NCBI RefSeq assembly: GCF_013404085.1
Contig: NZ_JABFHO010000001.1
Location: forward strand, 2,863,001-2,927,000
Length of the DNA: 64,000 bases
Source of the DNA: Winogradskyella helgolandensis
Lineage (GTDB): Bacteria > Bacteroidota > Bacteroidia > Flavobacteriales > Flavobacteriaceae
Direction of reading: 5' to 3'
In this document: piece after piece, positions 44,889-53,721 of the stretch
How the letters are laid out: each line of letters starts with the position of its first letter
Position numbering within the stretch: position 1 is the stretch's first letter
The notes under the pieces: model-generated
The model's database searches: none
Told to the model about the DNA's origin: nothing
The model's input: only the letters and a program-made list of their open reading frames with translations
Made by a program: the position numbers and the translations under genes

Positions 44889-44997
44889 AAACTCCCATTG
44901 GGTTTAAGGTTTAAGTTTCATTCAAAATAGGTTAGCAAACTAATAGTATATTCAAGTTAATGAAACTAAACTAGTAAGAATAATTAACTTAGATTAT

Positions 44998-46377
44998 TTA
45001 CTTACCTATAGAAGAGTATTCAAATCCAATAGCTTCCATTTCATTTTTATCCAATATATTTCTACCATCAAAGATAAATGCAGGCTTTTTCATATTGTCA
45101 TATATTTTTTGCCAATCGTAGGTCTTAAATTCATCCCACTCTGTCATGATTGCAATGGCATGGGCATCTTTAGTTGTTGCATACGGTTCGTCAAATGAAG
45201 TCACAAGCTCTTTATTTTCTTCTTCTGATCTTGTGTTAAGGTAGTTAAGGTCTGCTTGTGTTTTTTTACTATTTACTTTAGGATCATAAACTGCAATATT
45301 TGCTTGTTCATTTAATAAATGGTCAGCAACATATATGGCAGCCGATTCTCTTGTGTCGTTAGTGTCTTTTTTAAAGGCCCAACCTAGCATAGCAATTTTC
45401 TTACCCGAAACAGTGTTATATAATGTGCTGATTAGATGATCTGAAAAACGTCGTTTTTGATGATCATTTAAAATAATAACTTGTTCCCAATAGTCTGCGA
45501 CCGCATTAAGATTATAACTTCTAGCGATATAAACAAGATTTAAAATATCTTTTTGAAAACAAGAACCACCAAAACCAATTGAAGCATTTAAGAATTTAGG
45601 ACCAATTCTAGAATCCATTCCGATAGCTTTAGCAACTTCATTTACATTAGCTTCAGTATGCTCACATAATTCTGATATAGCATTAATTGAAGAAATTCGC
45701 TGTGCTAAAAAGGCATTAGCAGTTAATTTTGATAACTCAGAAGACCAAACATTCGTTCTTAGTATTCGTTCTTGTGGTACCCAACTTCCATATACATTCG
45801 CTAAGCTTTCAATAGCGTCTTCTGACTCTCCACCAATTAGAACACGATCAGGATTTAATAAGTCTTGGATTGCTGTTCCTTCTGCTAAAAATTCAGGGTT
45901 AGATAAGATTTCAAACTTTACATCTTTACCTGTATTGTGTAAAATACTTTTTATAGCTTGGGCTGTTCTAACAGGTAAAGTTGATTTTTCTACAACTATT
46001 TTATCTGTTGTTGCAACTTCTGCAATATTTCTAGCACATAATTCTACGTACTTCAAATCTGCAGCCATACCTTTTCCTTTGCCATAAGTTTTGGTTGGGG
46101 TATTTACTGAGATAAAAATCATTTCTGATTCTTTGATTGTATCATCTATTGCTGTAGAGAAAAATAGATTCTTCCCTCTTGTTTCTGCAACAATTTCAGC
46201 TAATCCAGGTTCGTAAATAGGTAATTTCGATAAATCTTCATCATTCCAAGCAGCAATACGCTCTTCGTTAATATCAACAATTGTAACTTTTATGTTTGGA
46301 TTCTTTTTTGCTATTACAGCCATTGTTGGTCCACCAACATAACCAGCTCCAATACAGCAAATCTTTGTAATTTTCAT
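44998..46377 (-). CDS. ugd: UDP-glucose 6-dehydrogenase
   Basis: The enzyme oxidises UDP-glucose to UDP-glucuronate with two NAD+. The NAD-binding start is [39 protein letters not shown] follows, and Cys273 in [10 protein letters not shown] is the catalytic thiol. The insert after NTPT ([16 protein letters not shown]) and the 459-residue length match the longer animal-type UGDH group more than the roughly 390-residue E. coli Ugd. It supplies the epimerase encoded 159 bases upstream. Exact -7 boxes lie at 46507-46514 and 46524-46531. Confidence 0.95.
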   Translation of the reverse strand: MKITKICCIGAGYVGGPTMAVIAKKNPNIKVTIVDINEERIAAWNDEDLSKLPIYEPGLAEIVAETRGKNLFFSTAIDDTIKESEMIFISVNTPTKTYGKGKGMAADLKYVELCARNIAEVATTDKIVVEKSTLPVRTAQAIKSILHNTGKDVKFEILSNPEFLAEGTAIQDLLNPDRVLIGGESEDAIESLANVYGSWVPQERILRTNVWSSELSKLTANAFLAQRISSINAISELCEHTEANVNEVAKAIGMDSRIGPKFLNASIGFGGSCFQKDILNLVYIARSYNLNAVADYWEQVIILNDHQKRRFSDHLISTLYNTVSGKKIAMLGWAFKKDTNDTRESAAIYVADHLLNEQANIAVYDPKVNSKKTQADLNYLNTRSEEENKELVTSFDEPYATTKDAHAIAIMTEWDEFKTYDWQKIYDNMKKPAFIFDGRNILDKNEMEAIGFEYSSIGK

Positions 46378-46506
46378 GCTTTTAAGTTTATTTCGATTTG
46401 AGTCTAAATTTTAAAATGTGTGCAAATTTGACTTTTTTTTATTTAATTCAAATAATTTTTTATACAAACGACTTCTTTTTACGATAAGATTCTAATAAAA
46501 GTGTCG

Positions 46507-46531
46507 CAAATTTAAATTTTGTTCAAATTTA
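46507..46531 (-). promoter_or_regulatory. Two -7 boxes upstream of ugd
   Basis: The minus strand reads TAAATTTG twice, at 46514-46507 and 46531-46524, each an exact TAnnTTTG match. They lie in the gap between the epimerase stop and the ugd start, with a leader of about 125-140 bases. Confidence 0.45.
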
Positions 46532-46536
46532 AGAGA

Positions 46537-47556
46537 TTAATTGTAATATTCTTTATACCAGTCTATGAAAGATTTTACACCGTGTTTTATTGAGGTATTA
46601 GGTTTATAATCATAATCTTTTATCAACTCATCTACATCTGCCCAAGTGCGTTCTACATCACCTGGCTGCATTTCCATCATGTCTTTTTGTGCTACCTTAT
46701 CTAGATTTAATTCTATTTCCTTTATGAAATCTAATAATTTAACCGAGTTGTTGTTTCCAATATTATAAATTTTGTAAAACTCATTGGATTCTATGCGTTT
46801 GATTGGTGCCTTTTCAATAATTCGGACAACACCTTCTACAATATCATCAATATAAGTAAAATCACGCTCCATGTTACCGTGGTTAAATACTTTAATAGGT
46901 CTGTCGTTTACAATGGCATCTGTAAATAAAAACATGGCCATATCTGGCCTTCCCCAAGGTCCATAGACTGTAAAGAATCTTAAGCCGGTGGTTGGAATTT
47001 TAAATAAATGACTGTAAGTATGTGCCATGAGTTCATTACTCTTCTTAGTGGCTGCGTATAAACTAATTGGATGATCTACGTTATCGTCAGTAGAAAATGG
47101 TATTTTTTTGTTCATTCCATAAACACTTGAGCTACTCGCGTAAACTAAATGTTTTATAACATTATTTCTGCAGCATTCTAAAATATTTAGAAAACCAACT
47201 AAATTAGAATCTACATATGTTTCAGGGTTTTCAATACTAAAGCGTACTCCTGCTTGAGCAGCAAGATTACAAACAATATCAAATTTTTCATTTTTGAATA
47301 GCTTTGGTAATTCCTCCCTGTCTTCAAGGTTCATTCTTACAAAGGTAAAGTCTTCAGATTTACTTTTACAAAGCGAATTAAATTCACTTGCTTCAGTCTT
47401 ATCTATACCTAATTCATTAAGTCTAGAATATTTTAAGTTAATATCATAGTAGTCATTTATATTGTCTAGTCCAACTACTTGATGACCTTTAGATAGGAGG
47501 ATTTTAGAAGTATAAAACCCAATAAAACCTGCTGCTCCTGTTACTAGTACTTTCAT
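46537..47556 (-). CDS. UDP-glucuronate 4-epimerase (NAD-dependent SDR)
   Basis: The enzyme interconverts UDP-glucuronate and UDP-galacturonate. The Rossmann motif is VLVTGAAGFIGFYTSKIL. AAQAGVRFSIENPETYVDSN is the hallmark tract of the glucuronate-epimerase group (LspL/CapI). YASSSSVYG and the catalytic SLYAATKKSNE (Tyr and Lys) follow, then RFFTVYGPWGRPDMA. The 339 residues fit. It lies next to ugd, so the pair gives UDP-GalA for the polysaccharide. Confidence 0.93.
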   Translation of the reverse strand: MKVLVTGAAGFIGFYTSKILLSKGHQVVGLDNINDYYDINLKYSRLNELGIDKTEASEFNSLCKSKSEDFTFVRMNLEDREELPKLFKNEKFDIVCNLAAQAGVRFSIENPETYVDSNLVGFLNILECCRNNVIKHLVYASSSSVYGMNKKIPFSTDDNVDHPISLYAATKKSNELMAHTYSHLFKIPTTGLRFFTVYGPWGRPDMAMFLFTDAIVNDRPIKVFNHGNMERDFTYIDDIVEGVVRIIEKAPIKRIESNEFYKIYNIGNNNSVKLLDFIKEIELNLDKVAQKDMMEMQPGDVERTWADVDELIKDYDYKPNTSIKHGVKSFIDWYKEYYN

Positions 47557-47642
47557 ATTGTAGATAATTTAATTAAATGGTATTTCAAATATTAAAATTT
47601 AGATTGTAACTATTAAATTTTAAATGAAACAATTTCAATTTA

Positions 47643-48020
47643 TTAGTTGTTTGTATAATTAATCTCGAGGATTGTCGCTAATTTATCACAATTCTTCACC
47701 ATTAATTCTAAATTTTGTTCCTTGTAACTATTTTCTATAAGGTAGATTTTACAAGAATCAATTTCCTTTTTGCTCTCTGAAAAATTCACATTCCCAAATT
47801 TAACTAAGTTGATAACTACAGTAGAATCCATAGAATGTTCTGTTATAAAACGTGACGCTTTATCAGAATATTGAAAAGGTTTAGAACTAATATTTTTAAC
47901 TGTTCTGGCATTAGGACCATAATCACAAGACGCATTTTTTCCGTTTAAAAAAAACATAAGAAGCATTAATCCAATGACAAAACCGCCTAAATAATAGGCA
48001 AAGCGGTGTATAAATTTCAT
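47643..48020 (-). CDS. Small membrane-anchored protein of unknown function
   Basis: The 125-residue protein has one N-terminal membrane helix (about 9-25) and a polar part with three Cys residues, DYGPNARTVKNISSKPFQYS and a helix-rich end. I do not recognise a family. It lies 45 bases downstream of alanine dehydrogenase on the same strand and is probably co-transcribed with it. Confidence 0.7.
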   Translation of the reverse strand: MKFIHRFAYYLGGFVIGLMLLMFFLNGKNASCDYGPNARTVKNISSKPFQYSDKASRFITEHSMDSTVVINLVKFGNVNFSESKKEIDSCKIYLIENSYKEQNLELMVKNCDKLATILEINYTNN

Positions 48021-48065
48021 AGTAGTGAAAAATTTCTGTTAAGACGATAAATCGTTATGTACAGA

Positions 48066-49265
48066 TTAAAAAATTAATAAGTTGGCATCACTATATTCTA
48101 ATCCAAACCATTCAGCAACGGATTTATTAGTTAAAATACCGTGGTAAAAATACAACCCATTTTTTAAACCACGATCAAAACGAAGCGCATTTTCTATACC
48201 ACCATATTCACCGATTTCTAAAAGGTAAGGCGTAAAGATATTGCTAATGGATACTGAAGCGGTTCTAGAATAACGTGCAGGAATATTAGGTACACAATAA
48301 TGAATTACCCCATTATGCTCAAATGTAGGACGGTCGTGAGTAGTGACTTCGCTTGTTTCAAAACAGCCACCCATATCAATACTAACATCAATCACAACGG
48401 ATCCGGATTTCATGTTCGCGACCATACTTTCAGTAACAATCACAGGAGCGCGATTGGTTCCTCTAACTGCTCCAATGGCAACATCGCATCGTTTTAAGGC
48501 TTTTAATAGATTTTTGGGTTGCATAGTTGAAGTATATATAGTACGACCCAAATTATTTTGAAGGCGACGCAGTCTGGTTATTGAACTATCGAAGACCTTG
48601 ACGTTTGCTCCTAAACCTATAGCAGAACGTGCGGCAAATTCGCCAACAGTTCCAGCTCCTAATATTAAAACTTCTGTAGGTGGTACACCATTTATGTTCC
48701 CCATCATTAGACCATTACCACCATTTACATTAGAGAGAAGCTCTGATGCAATTAAAATAGAAGCTGTGCCAGCAATTTCGCTTAATGAGCTTACTGCAGG
48801 GTATTGACCATCGTCATCTTTTATATATTCGAAAGCTAAAGCTGTAATTCGTTTTTTAGCTAAAGCTTCAAAATAAGATTTGTTTTGAGTTTTTATTTGA
48901 AGCGCAGAAATTAATAAGGTTTGTGGGTTGATAAGTTTTATTTCATCTAAAGAAGGCGGTTCTACTTTAAGAATAATAGGGCAGGAGTACACTTTCGCTG
49001 TATCCTTGGTAACTTCTGCACCAGCTTCACTATAAGTTTTATCTTTAAAATTAGCACCCTCGCCTGCGCCAGACTCAAATAATACGCGGTGACCGTTGGC
49101 TGTTAATGCCGAAACGGCATCTGGAGTTAAACAAACACGACGCTCTTGAAAATGTGTTTCTTTTGGAATGCCAATAAAGAGTTCTCCTTTTTGTTTATGA
49201 ATTTCTAAGGTTTCTTCTTGTGGTAATAATTGGGCTTTGGTAAATGGTGATAGTGATGAACTCAT
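48066..49265 (-). CDS. ald: Alanine dehydrogenase (AlaDH/PNT family)
   Basis: The N-terminal catalytic part shows IGIPKETHFQERRVCLTPDA and FESGAGEGANF; the NAD domain has ILGAGTVGEFAARSAIGLG. SGSVVIDVSIDMGGCFETSE and VPNIPARYSRTAS are typical of alanine dehydrogenases. It interconverts alanine and pyruvate with NAD. The 399-residue length includes an N-terminal extension of about 25 residues before the usual start, common in flavobacteria. The related transhydrogenase alpha chain is less likely because no beta-chain gene is present. Confidence 0.9.
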   Translation of the reverse strand: MSSSLSPFTKAQLLPQEETLEIHKQKGELFIGIPKETHFQERRVCLTPDAVSALTANGHRVLFESGAGEGANFKDKTYSEAGAEVTKDTAKVYSCPIILKVEPPSLDEIKLINPQTLLISALQIKTQNKSYFEALAKKRITALAFEYIKDDDGQYPAVSSLSEIAGTASILIASELLSNVNGGNGLMMGNINGVPPTEVLILGAGTVGEFAARSAIGLGANVKVFDSSITRLRRLQNNLGRTIYTSTMQPKNLLKALKRCDVAIGAVRGTNRAPVIVTESMVANMKSGSVVIDVSIDMGGCFETSEVTTHDRPTFEHNGVIHYCVPNIPARYSRTASVSISNIFTPYLLEIGEYGGIENALRFDRGLKNGLYFYHGILTNKSVAEWFGLEYSDANLLIF

Positions 49266-49374
49266 TAAGTCAATTACTTTAGTATTGTCTTTGCAATATA
49301 GCGAATATCACTAAACAATAGTTAATATTAAAATAACTTAAAGTAATAATAATTTTGAAAGTTAAATGGTCAAT

Positions 49375-49917
49375 CTAAAAATACTGTTTGATCTTACCCC
49401 AAACTCCTTTGGGTTTAATCATAAACTCCTCCTCAAGTTCTTCAAGTGTTTTATCTGCAGTATTAATTTTGTTAAATGCCTTAGCTCTTATTAAATAAAT
49501 TGATGGAACTATAAAAGCCATTATCGGCAGTAAAGCAACGATTTGATACTCGTCAAAATAACCTTGATCTTCATTAAATAAATCAAAAATCTGATATGTG
49601 TACATTATAATTGGTACTAGCAACGAGTGGTACCACCAATGCCTACATGTGAAAAACCAAATGAGTAAAAGTAATAAAGGGATGGCTTTACCCGTAAAGA
49701 TCCACATCACCAAGTTTGCATCTTCCCATACTTTACTGTCGTATGTAAACAAAAAAGTACTCCAAATTTTACTGTTTGGAATACTTTCATGTAAAGAAAA
49801 TAGTAAAGGTACACTAGCTATAATGATAGCAAGTAAAGCACCTTTTTTGAAACTAGATTTATAAGCTTCTTGGTTTCTTAAATTTTTTCTTTTCAATTTT
49901 TGTGGTTGTTTGTCCAT
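49375..49917 (-). CDS. Multi-pass membrane protein of unknown function
   Basis: The 180-residue protein has a basic N terminus, four membrane segments (about 28-45, 67-88, 92-110, 127-145) and a polar C-terminal tail with acidic helix EELEEEF. No family is recognised. Its first 59 bases overlap a small open frame with a signal peptide in another frame, so the true start may lie a little downstream. Confidence 0.7.
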   Translation of the reverse strand: MDKQPQKLKRKNLRNQEAYKSSFKKGALLAIIIASVPLLFSLHESIPNSKIWSTFLFTYDSKVWEDANLVMWIFTGKAIPLLLLLIWFFTCRHWWYHSLLVPIIMYTYQIFDLFNEDQGYFDEYQIVALLPIMAFIVPSIYLIRAKAFNKINTADKTLEELEEEFMIKPKGVWGKIKQYF

Positions 49918-50005
49918 CTAAGTCGATAAGGTTAGTTGCTTGTACAGTAAATAACACTCCTCCGAAGATTGCAATAGCTAGGACTAAATTTTTTTTAGTT
50001 TTCAT
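49859..50005 (-). CDS. Small secreted or membrane peptide (48 residues)
   Basis: An ATG at 50005 opens 48 codons: MKTKKNLVLAIAIFGGVLF is a clear signal-type start, followed by TVQATNLIDLD and a basic end KKKFKKPRSL. Short flavobacterial ORFs with this plan (signal, acidic stretch, KKK tail) are known to me only as unnamed proteins. It overlaps the start of the next gene in a different frame, and one of the two starts may be wrong. Confidence 0.5.
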   Translation of the reverse strand: MKTKKNLVLAIAIFGGVLFTVQATNLIDLDGQTTTKIEKKKFKKPRSL

Positions 50006-50174
50006 AATTTAAGGGATTTAATTAATTAATTACATCAAAAGTAAGTTCATAATCAAGTCCTTACAAATCAGAAATTGTTAAAATCCAAAAAACATGAGTT
50101 GATAATTACGGTTTTTCCGCAACTCTAGTCTAATCTTGTAGGAAAAGTATTAAAATTTTATCTAAAATTTCTGT

Positions 50175-50639
50175 TCATTTATAGCTATTTTTTCGATTAA
50201 ATTTTTTTGTGTTTATTGTTAATTTGAGGGATCTTTTATTGTTGTCTAGGTCAGTAATGGTAATGGTTTGCGCGTCAATCGGAATAAGTTCCTCAATGCG
50301 TTCTGCCCATTCCATGAATAACCAATGTTTACTGCTTAAATAATCTTCAATTCCAAAATTATAGGCTTCTTCTATAGATTCTACTCTATAAAAGTCAAAA
50401 TGATAGATTTTATCATTAGGTAAACTATATTCATTCACTATAGAAAATGTTGGGCTAGTGGCAACATCATTACTTTGCAATGCTTTTAAAAGCGCATTTA
50501 CAAAAGTAGTTTTACCAGCTCCCATCTTCCCATTAAAGAGTACTGTTTTTGTGTTTAAATATTTTAAAACACGAGATGCAATAGCATCTATATCTTTTAA
50601 ATGATATGTAAATTCAATTGTTTGCACAGTTTTAATCAA
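50175..50639 (-). CDS. tsaE: tRNA threonylcarbamoyladenosine biosynthesis ATPase TsaE
   Basis: TsaE is the ATPase that works with TsaB and TsaD in making t6A37 in tRNA. The Walker A is FNGKMGAGKTTFVNALL, SPTFSIVNEY follows, and HFDFYRVESIEEAYNFG plus FMEWAERIEELIP are typical. The 154-residue length fits. No ATG is available: the frame begins with TTG at 50639, and a GTG at 50627 is an alternative that gives a more usual N terminus. Confidence 0.93.
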   Translation of the reverse strand: MIKTVQTIEFTYHLKDIDAIASRVLKYLNTKTVLFNGKMGAGKTTFVNALLKALQSNDVATSPTFSIVNEYSLPNDKIYHFDFYRVESIEEAYNFGIEDYLSSKHWLFMEWAERIEELIPIDAQTITITDLDNNKRSLKLTINTKKFNRKNSYK

Positions 50640-50782
50640 GCATTTTAGGTATGCAATAGTAGTAATATTATTTGAGATAACCTAAAGAAAAATGTATTTC
50701 GTCGGATTTTTTGAACCTTTTAAAGATTATTTCCTATTGCTAAATGGTAATAAACAGTAAATTAGTTGTCTTAAAAATATTT

Positions 50783-50822
50783 CTAAAAAAAATGATGCTA
50801 AATTATATTCAGCATCATTTTT
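50783..50822 (-). terminator. Intrinsic terminator of porX
   Basis: AAAAATGATGCT (50788-50799) pairs with AGCATCATTTTT (50811-50822) around an 11-base loop. On the minus strand a run of eight T residues follows. It lies 30 bases after the porX stop. Confidence 0.85.
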
Positions 50823-50851
50823 AATTAATTTCAATAAATAATATAAATCAT

Positions 50852-52399
50852 CTATTTTGGATCCATTACAACAAAAGGTATAATCATTTCCTCTAAAGAA
50901 ACACCTCCGTGTTGGTAGGTGTTCCTGTAATAACTTACGTAATGATTAAAGTTGTTTGGGTACGCTAAAAATAAATCTCCTTTCGCAAAAATAAAGGAGC
51001 TGCTCATTGTTAAAGCAGGTAGATGAATGGACTTAGGATTCTTAATGGCCAATACATCTTTATCTTGATACGTTAGACTTCTACCTGTTTTATAACGTAG
51101 ATTTAAACTTGTGTCTCTATCTCCAATTACTTTAGTTGGTGCTTTTACATTTATAGTACCATGATCTGTCGTTAATATTAATTTAAAACCAAGTTGTTGG
51201 GATAGTTGAATCATTTCTAATAAAGGCGAATTCTTAAACCAACTAACTGTAAGCGAACGATAAGCTTTATCATTAGACGCTAATTCTTTAACCACTTCCA
51301 TTTCTGTTTTTGAATGTGATAGCATATCTACAAAATTGTAAACAATGACATTAAGATCGTTGTTTTTTAGAGATCTAAAATTCTCGACTAATTTTTTTCC
51401 AGCTTTTAAATTGGTGATTTTATGGTATTCATGTTTTAAATGACCTAATCCTAAACGTTTTAACTGTTCTCTTAAAAAATCACCTTCATGCATGTTTTTT
51501 CCGCCTTCGTCTGTGTCGTTTTTCCAATACTGAGGAAATAGACTTTCCATATCTGCAGGCATTAATCCAGAAAATATGGCATTACGTGCATATTGTGTAG
51601 CTGTTGGTAGAATACTATAAAAGGCTAATTCGGATGCTTTTTTATAATAATTATTAACGATAGGCTCAAAGGCTTTCCATTGGTCATAACGCAAATTATC
51701 AATAACCACTAGAACGGTAGGTTGTTTATCGCTTAATTCTGGCACCACTTTATCTTTAAATAAGGTGTGTGACATTATGGGAGCATCTGTTTTTGGTTGA
51801 AACCAATCTGCGTAATTTTTCTCAATAAACTTACCAAATTGCATATTGGCTTCGGTTTTCTGAGACTCTAAAATATCGGTCATTCCAATGTCTTCAATAC
51901 TTTCAAGTTGTAATTCCCAATAAATTAATTTCTGATATAATTCTACCCATTCTTCATAAGAGTTTACCATAGACAAATCCATGGCTATCTTTCTGAATTC
52001 TTGCTGGTAATTAGATGTCGTTTTTTCAGATACTAATCGCGAATGGTCCAAATTCTTTTTCAAACTCAATAAAATCTGATGCGGATTTACAGGTTTTATT
52101 AAATAATCGGCAATTTTATTACCAATGGCTTCTTCCATTATATACTCCTCTTCACTTTTTGTAATCATTACAACAGGTAAATTGGCGCGACGTTCCTTTA
52201 TTTCATTCAAAGTTTCTAGTCCGGTTAATCCTGGCATATTTTCATCTAAAAAGACGATATCAAAATTAGTATCCGTAATAATTTCCAGAGCTTCAGTACC
52301 ACTTTGGCATTTGGTAACCTGATATCCTTTTTGTTCTAAAAAAATAATATGTGGTTTTAGTAAATCGATTTCATCGTCAACCCAAAGAATATTTATCAT
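50852..52399 (-). CDS. porX: PorX: response regulator with PglZ domain, T9SS regulator
   Basis: Residues 1-120 form a receiver domain: ILWVDDEIDLL (acidic pair Asp8-Asp9), phospho-acceptor Asp52 in FLDENMPG, VVMITKSEEE and the Lys in DYLIKPV. The remainder is a PglZ (alkaline-phosphatase fold) domain with TVLVVIDNLRYDQW, ILPTATQYARNAIFSGLMP and LTTDHGTINVK, which hold metal-site Asp, Thr and His. The 515 residues match PorX, which regulates type IX secretion with the kinase PorY and a sigma factor. Neither partner is in the window. A T9SS cargo protein is encoded at 33134-39235. Confidence 0.95.
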   Translation of the reverse strand: MINILWVDDEIDLLKPHIIFLEQKGYQVTKCQSGTEALEIITDTNFDIVFLDENMPGLTGLETLNEIKERRANLPVVMITKSEEEYIMEEAIGNKIADYLIKPVNPHQILLSLKKNLDHSRLVSEKTTSNYQQEFRKIAMDLSMVNSYEEWVELYQKLIYWELQLESIEDIGMTDILESQKTEANMQFGKFIEKNYADWFQPKTDAPIMSHTLFKDKVVPELSDKQPTVLVVIDNLRYDQWKAFEPIVNNYYKKASELAFYSILPTATQYARNAIFSGLMPADMESLFPQYWKNDTDEGGKNMHEGDFLREQLKRLGLGHLKHEYHKITNLKAGKKLVENFRSLKNNDLNVIVYNFVDMLSHSKTEMEVVKELASNDKAYRSLTVSWFKNSPLLEMIQLSQQLGFKLILTTDHGTINVKAPTKVIGDRDTSLNLRYKTGRSLTYQDKDVLAIKNPKSIHLPALTMSSSFIFAKGDLFLAYPNNFNHYVSYYRNTYQHGGVSLEEMIIPFVVMDPK

Positions 52400-52406
52400 G
52401 TTGTGG

Positions 52407-52414
52407 TATATTTG
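52407..52414 (+). promoter_or_regulatory. -7 box of the HD-domain gene, near-leaderless
   Basis: TATATTTG is an exact TAnnTTTG match whose end is only 11 bases before the ATG at 52426. Transcription would start about 5 bases before the start codon. Confidence 0.5.
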
Positions 52415-52425
52415 TTTCTTAATTA

Positions 52426-53670
52426 ATGAATTTTAAAATTTTGCCTACAAATAATAAGCTTAAAATATTTAACGATCCAATTTACGGATTTATTACTATT
52501 CCGAATTCGTTAATATTCGATATTATTCAACATAAGTACTTTCAGAGATTACGACGTATTAGTCAAATGGGATTATCTTATTTAGTTTATCCAGGAGCGC
52601 ATCATACGCGTTTTCATCATGCATTAGGTTGTATGCATTTAATGCAGAAGTCTATTAATGTTCTTCGTTTTAAGGGAGTTACGATCTCTGTTGAGGAAGA
52701 AAACGGGTTGTTAATCGCTATACTCCTGCACGATATTGGTCATGGTCCTTTTTCGCATGCTATGGAACATAGTATTGTAAATAACGTTTCTCACGAGGAA
52801 ATATCGTTGCGTTTTATGGAAGAACTCAATATAGAGTTTAACGGAAGTTTAACGTTAGCTATTTCTATTTTCAAGAAAGAATATCCGCGTCAGTTTATGT
52901 GCGAGCTCATTTCTAGTCAGTTAGATATGGATAGAGCCGATTATTTAAAACGCGATAGTTTTTATACCGGAGTTGCGGAAGGTAACATTAATAGTGAACG
53001 ATTAATTACCATGCTCAATGTGGTAGATGACCAATTATTGGTTGAAGAAAAAGGTATTTTAAGCGTTGAGAAATTTTTAATTGCAAGACGCTTTATGTAT
53101 TGGCAAGTGTATATGCACAAAACGGGTGTTGTGGCAGAGCAATTATTAATGGGCACATTAAAAAGAGCAAAAGAATTAGTGCAGCAAGGTGTAAAGCTAA
53201 ATTGTAGCGAAGCCTTATTTTATTTCTTGTTTTCTGAAATCAATGCTGAAAATTTTAATACTGAAACCTTAGCTGTTTTTTCAAAATTAGATGATTATGA
53301 TATTGTTGCGGCATTAAAGGATTGGCAAAATCACGATGATTTTGTGTTGAGCAACCTTTGTCAAATGATATTAGATAGAAACTTGCTTAAAGTAAAGCTG
53401 AAAAATAAGCCTATTAAATCTTCAGAATTAAAAATGCATTCTGAAGCATTAATTAAAAATTATAAAATATCCCAGCATGAAGCCGATTATTTTGTGTTTC
53501 AAGGGGAGTTAATAAATCAAGCATATCAGAATAATTATCAAAAAATCAACGTTTTATTTAAGTCAGGAAAAATAAAAGATATCGTTAAAGCATCTGATCA
53601 ATTAAACTTAAAAGCACTTAGCAAACCAATCACTAAATATTATATGTGCTATCCTAAAAAGAATATGTAA
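52426..53670 (+). CDS. HD-domain phosphohydrolase (dNTPase-like)
   Basis: The 414-residue protein opens with KIFNDPIYGFITIP, typical of this HD family. The metal residues lie in TRFHHALGCMHLM, ILLHDIGHGPFSHAMEH (His-Asp doublet) and LDMDRADYLKRDSFYTG. Relatives act on deoxynucleoside triphosphates or related phosphate esters; the substrate here is unknown. It is divergent from porX with a 26-base gap and directly precedes lpxD. Confidence 0.92.
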   Translation: MNFKILPTNNKLKIFNDPIYGFITIPNSLIFDIIQHKYFQRLRRISQMGLSYLVYPGAHHTRFHHALGCMHLMQKSINVLRFKGVTISVEEENGLLIAILLHDIGHGPFSHAMEHSIVNNVSHEEISLRFMEELNIEFNGSLTLAISIFKKEYPRQFMCELISSQLDMDRADYLKRDSFYTGVAEGNINSERLITMLNVVDDQLLVEEKGILSVEKFLIARRFMYWQVYMHKTGVVAEQLLMGTLKRAKELVQQGVKLNCSEALFYFLFSEINAENFNTETLAVFSKLDDYDIVAALKDWQNHDDFVLSNLCQMILDRNLLKVKLKNKPIKSSELKMHSEALIKNYKISQHEADYFVFQGELINQAYQNNYQKINVLFKSGKIKDIVKASDQLNLKALSKPITKYYMCYPKKNM

Positions 53671-53681
53671 TCCTTTTTTTC

Positions 53682-53689
53682 TATTTTTG
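53682..53689 (+). promoter_or_regulatory. -7 box of the lipid A operon
   Basis: TATTTTTG is an exact TAnnTTTG match about 30 bases before the lpxD start, just after the stop of the HD gene. Confidence 0.55.
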
Positions 53690-53721
53690 CGGAGAGCAAC
53701 TAAAGTATTAAAATCTTGTCA

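Larger units (their letters stand above)
44268..44997. other. 730-base AT-rich region without a gene
   Basis: No open frame of useful length is seen on either strand. It holds a minus-strand -7 box (TATTTTTG, 44411-44404), a plus-strand -7 box (TATCTTTG, 44682-44689) with no gene after it, and a strong hairpin at 44856-44888. It could be the remnant of a lost gene or contain a small RNA. Confidence 0.5.

Noticed and set aside
48300..48807. Plus-strand open frames over alanine dehydrogenase
   Set aside because: They mirror the well-supported ald gene on the other strand and have low-complexity, unlikely products.
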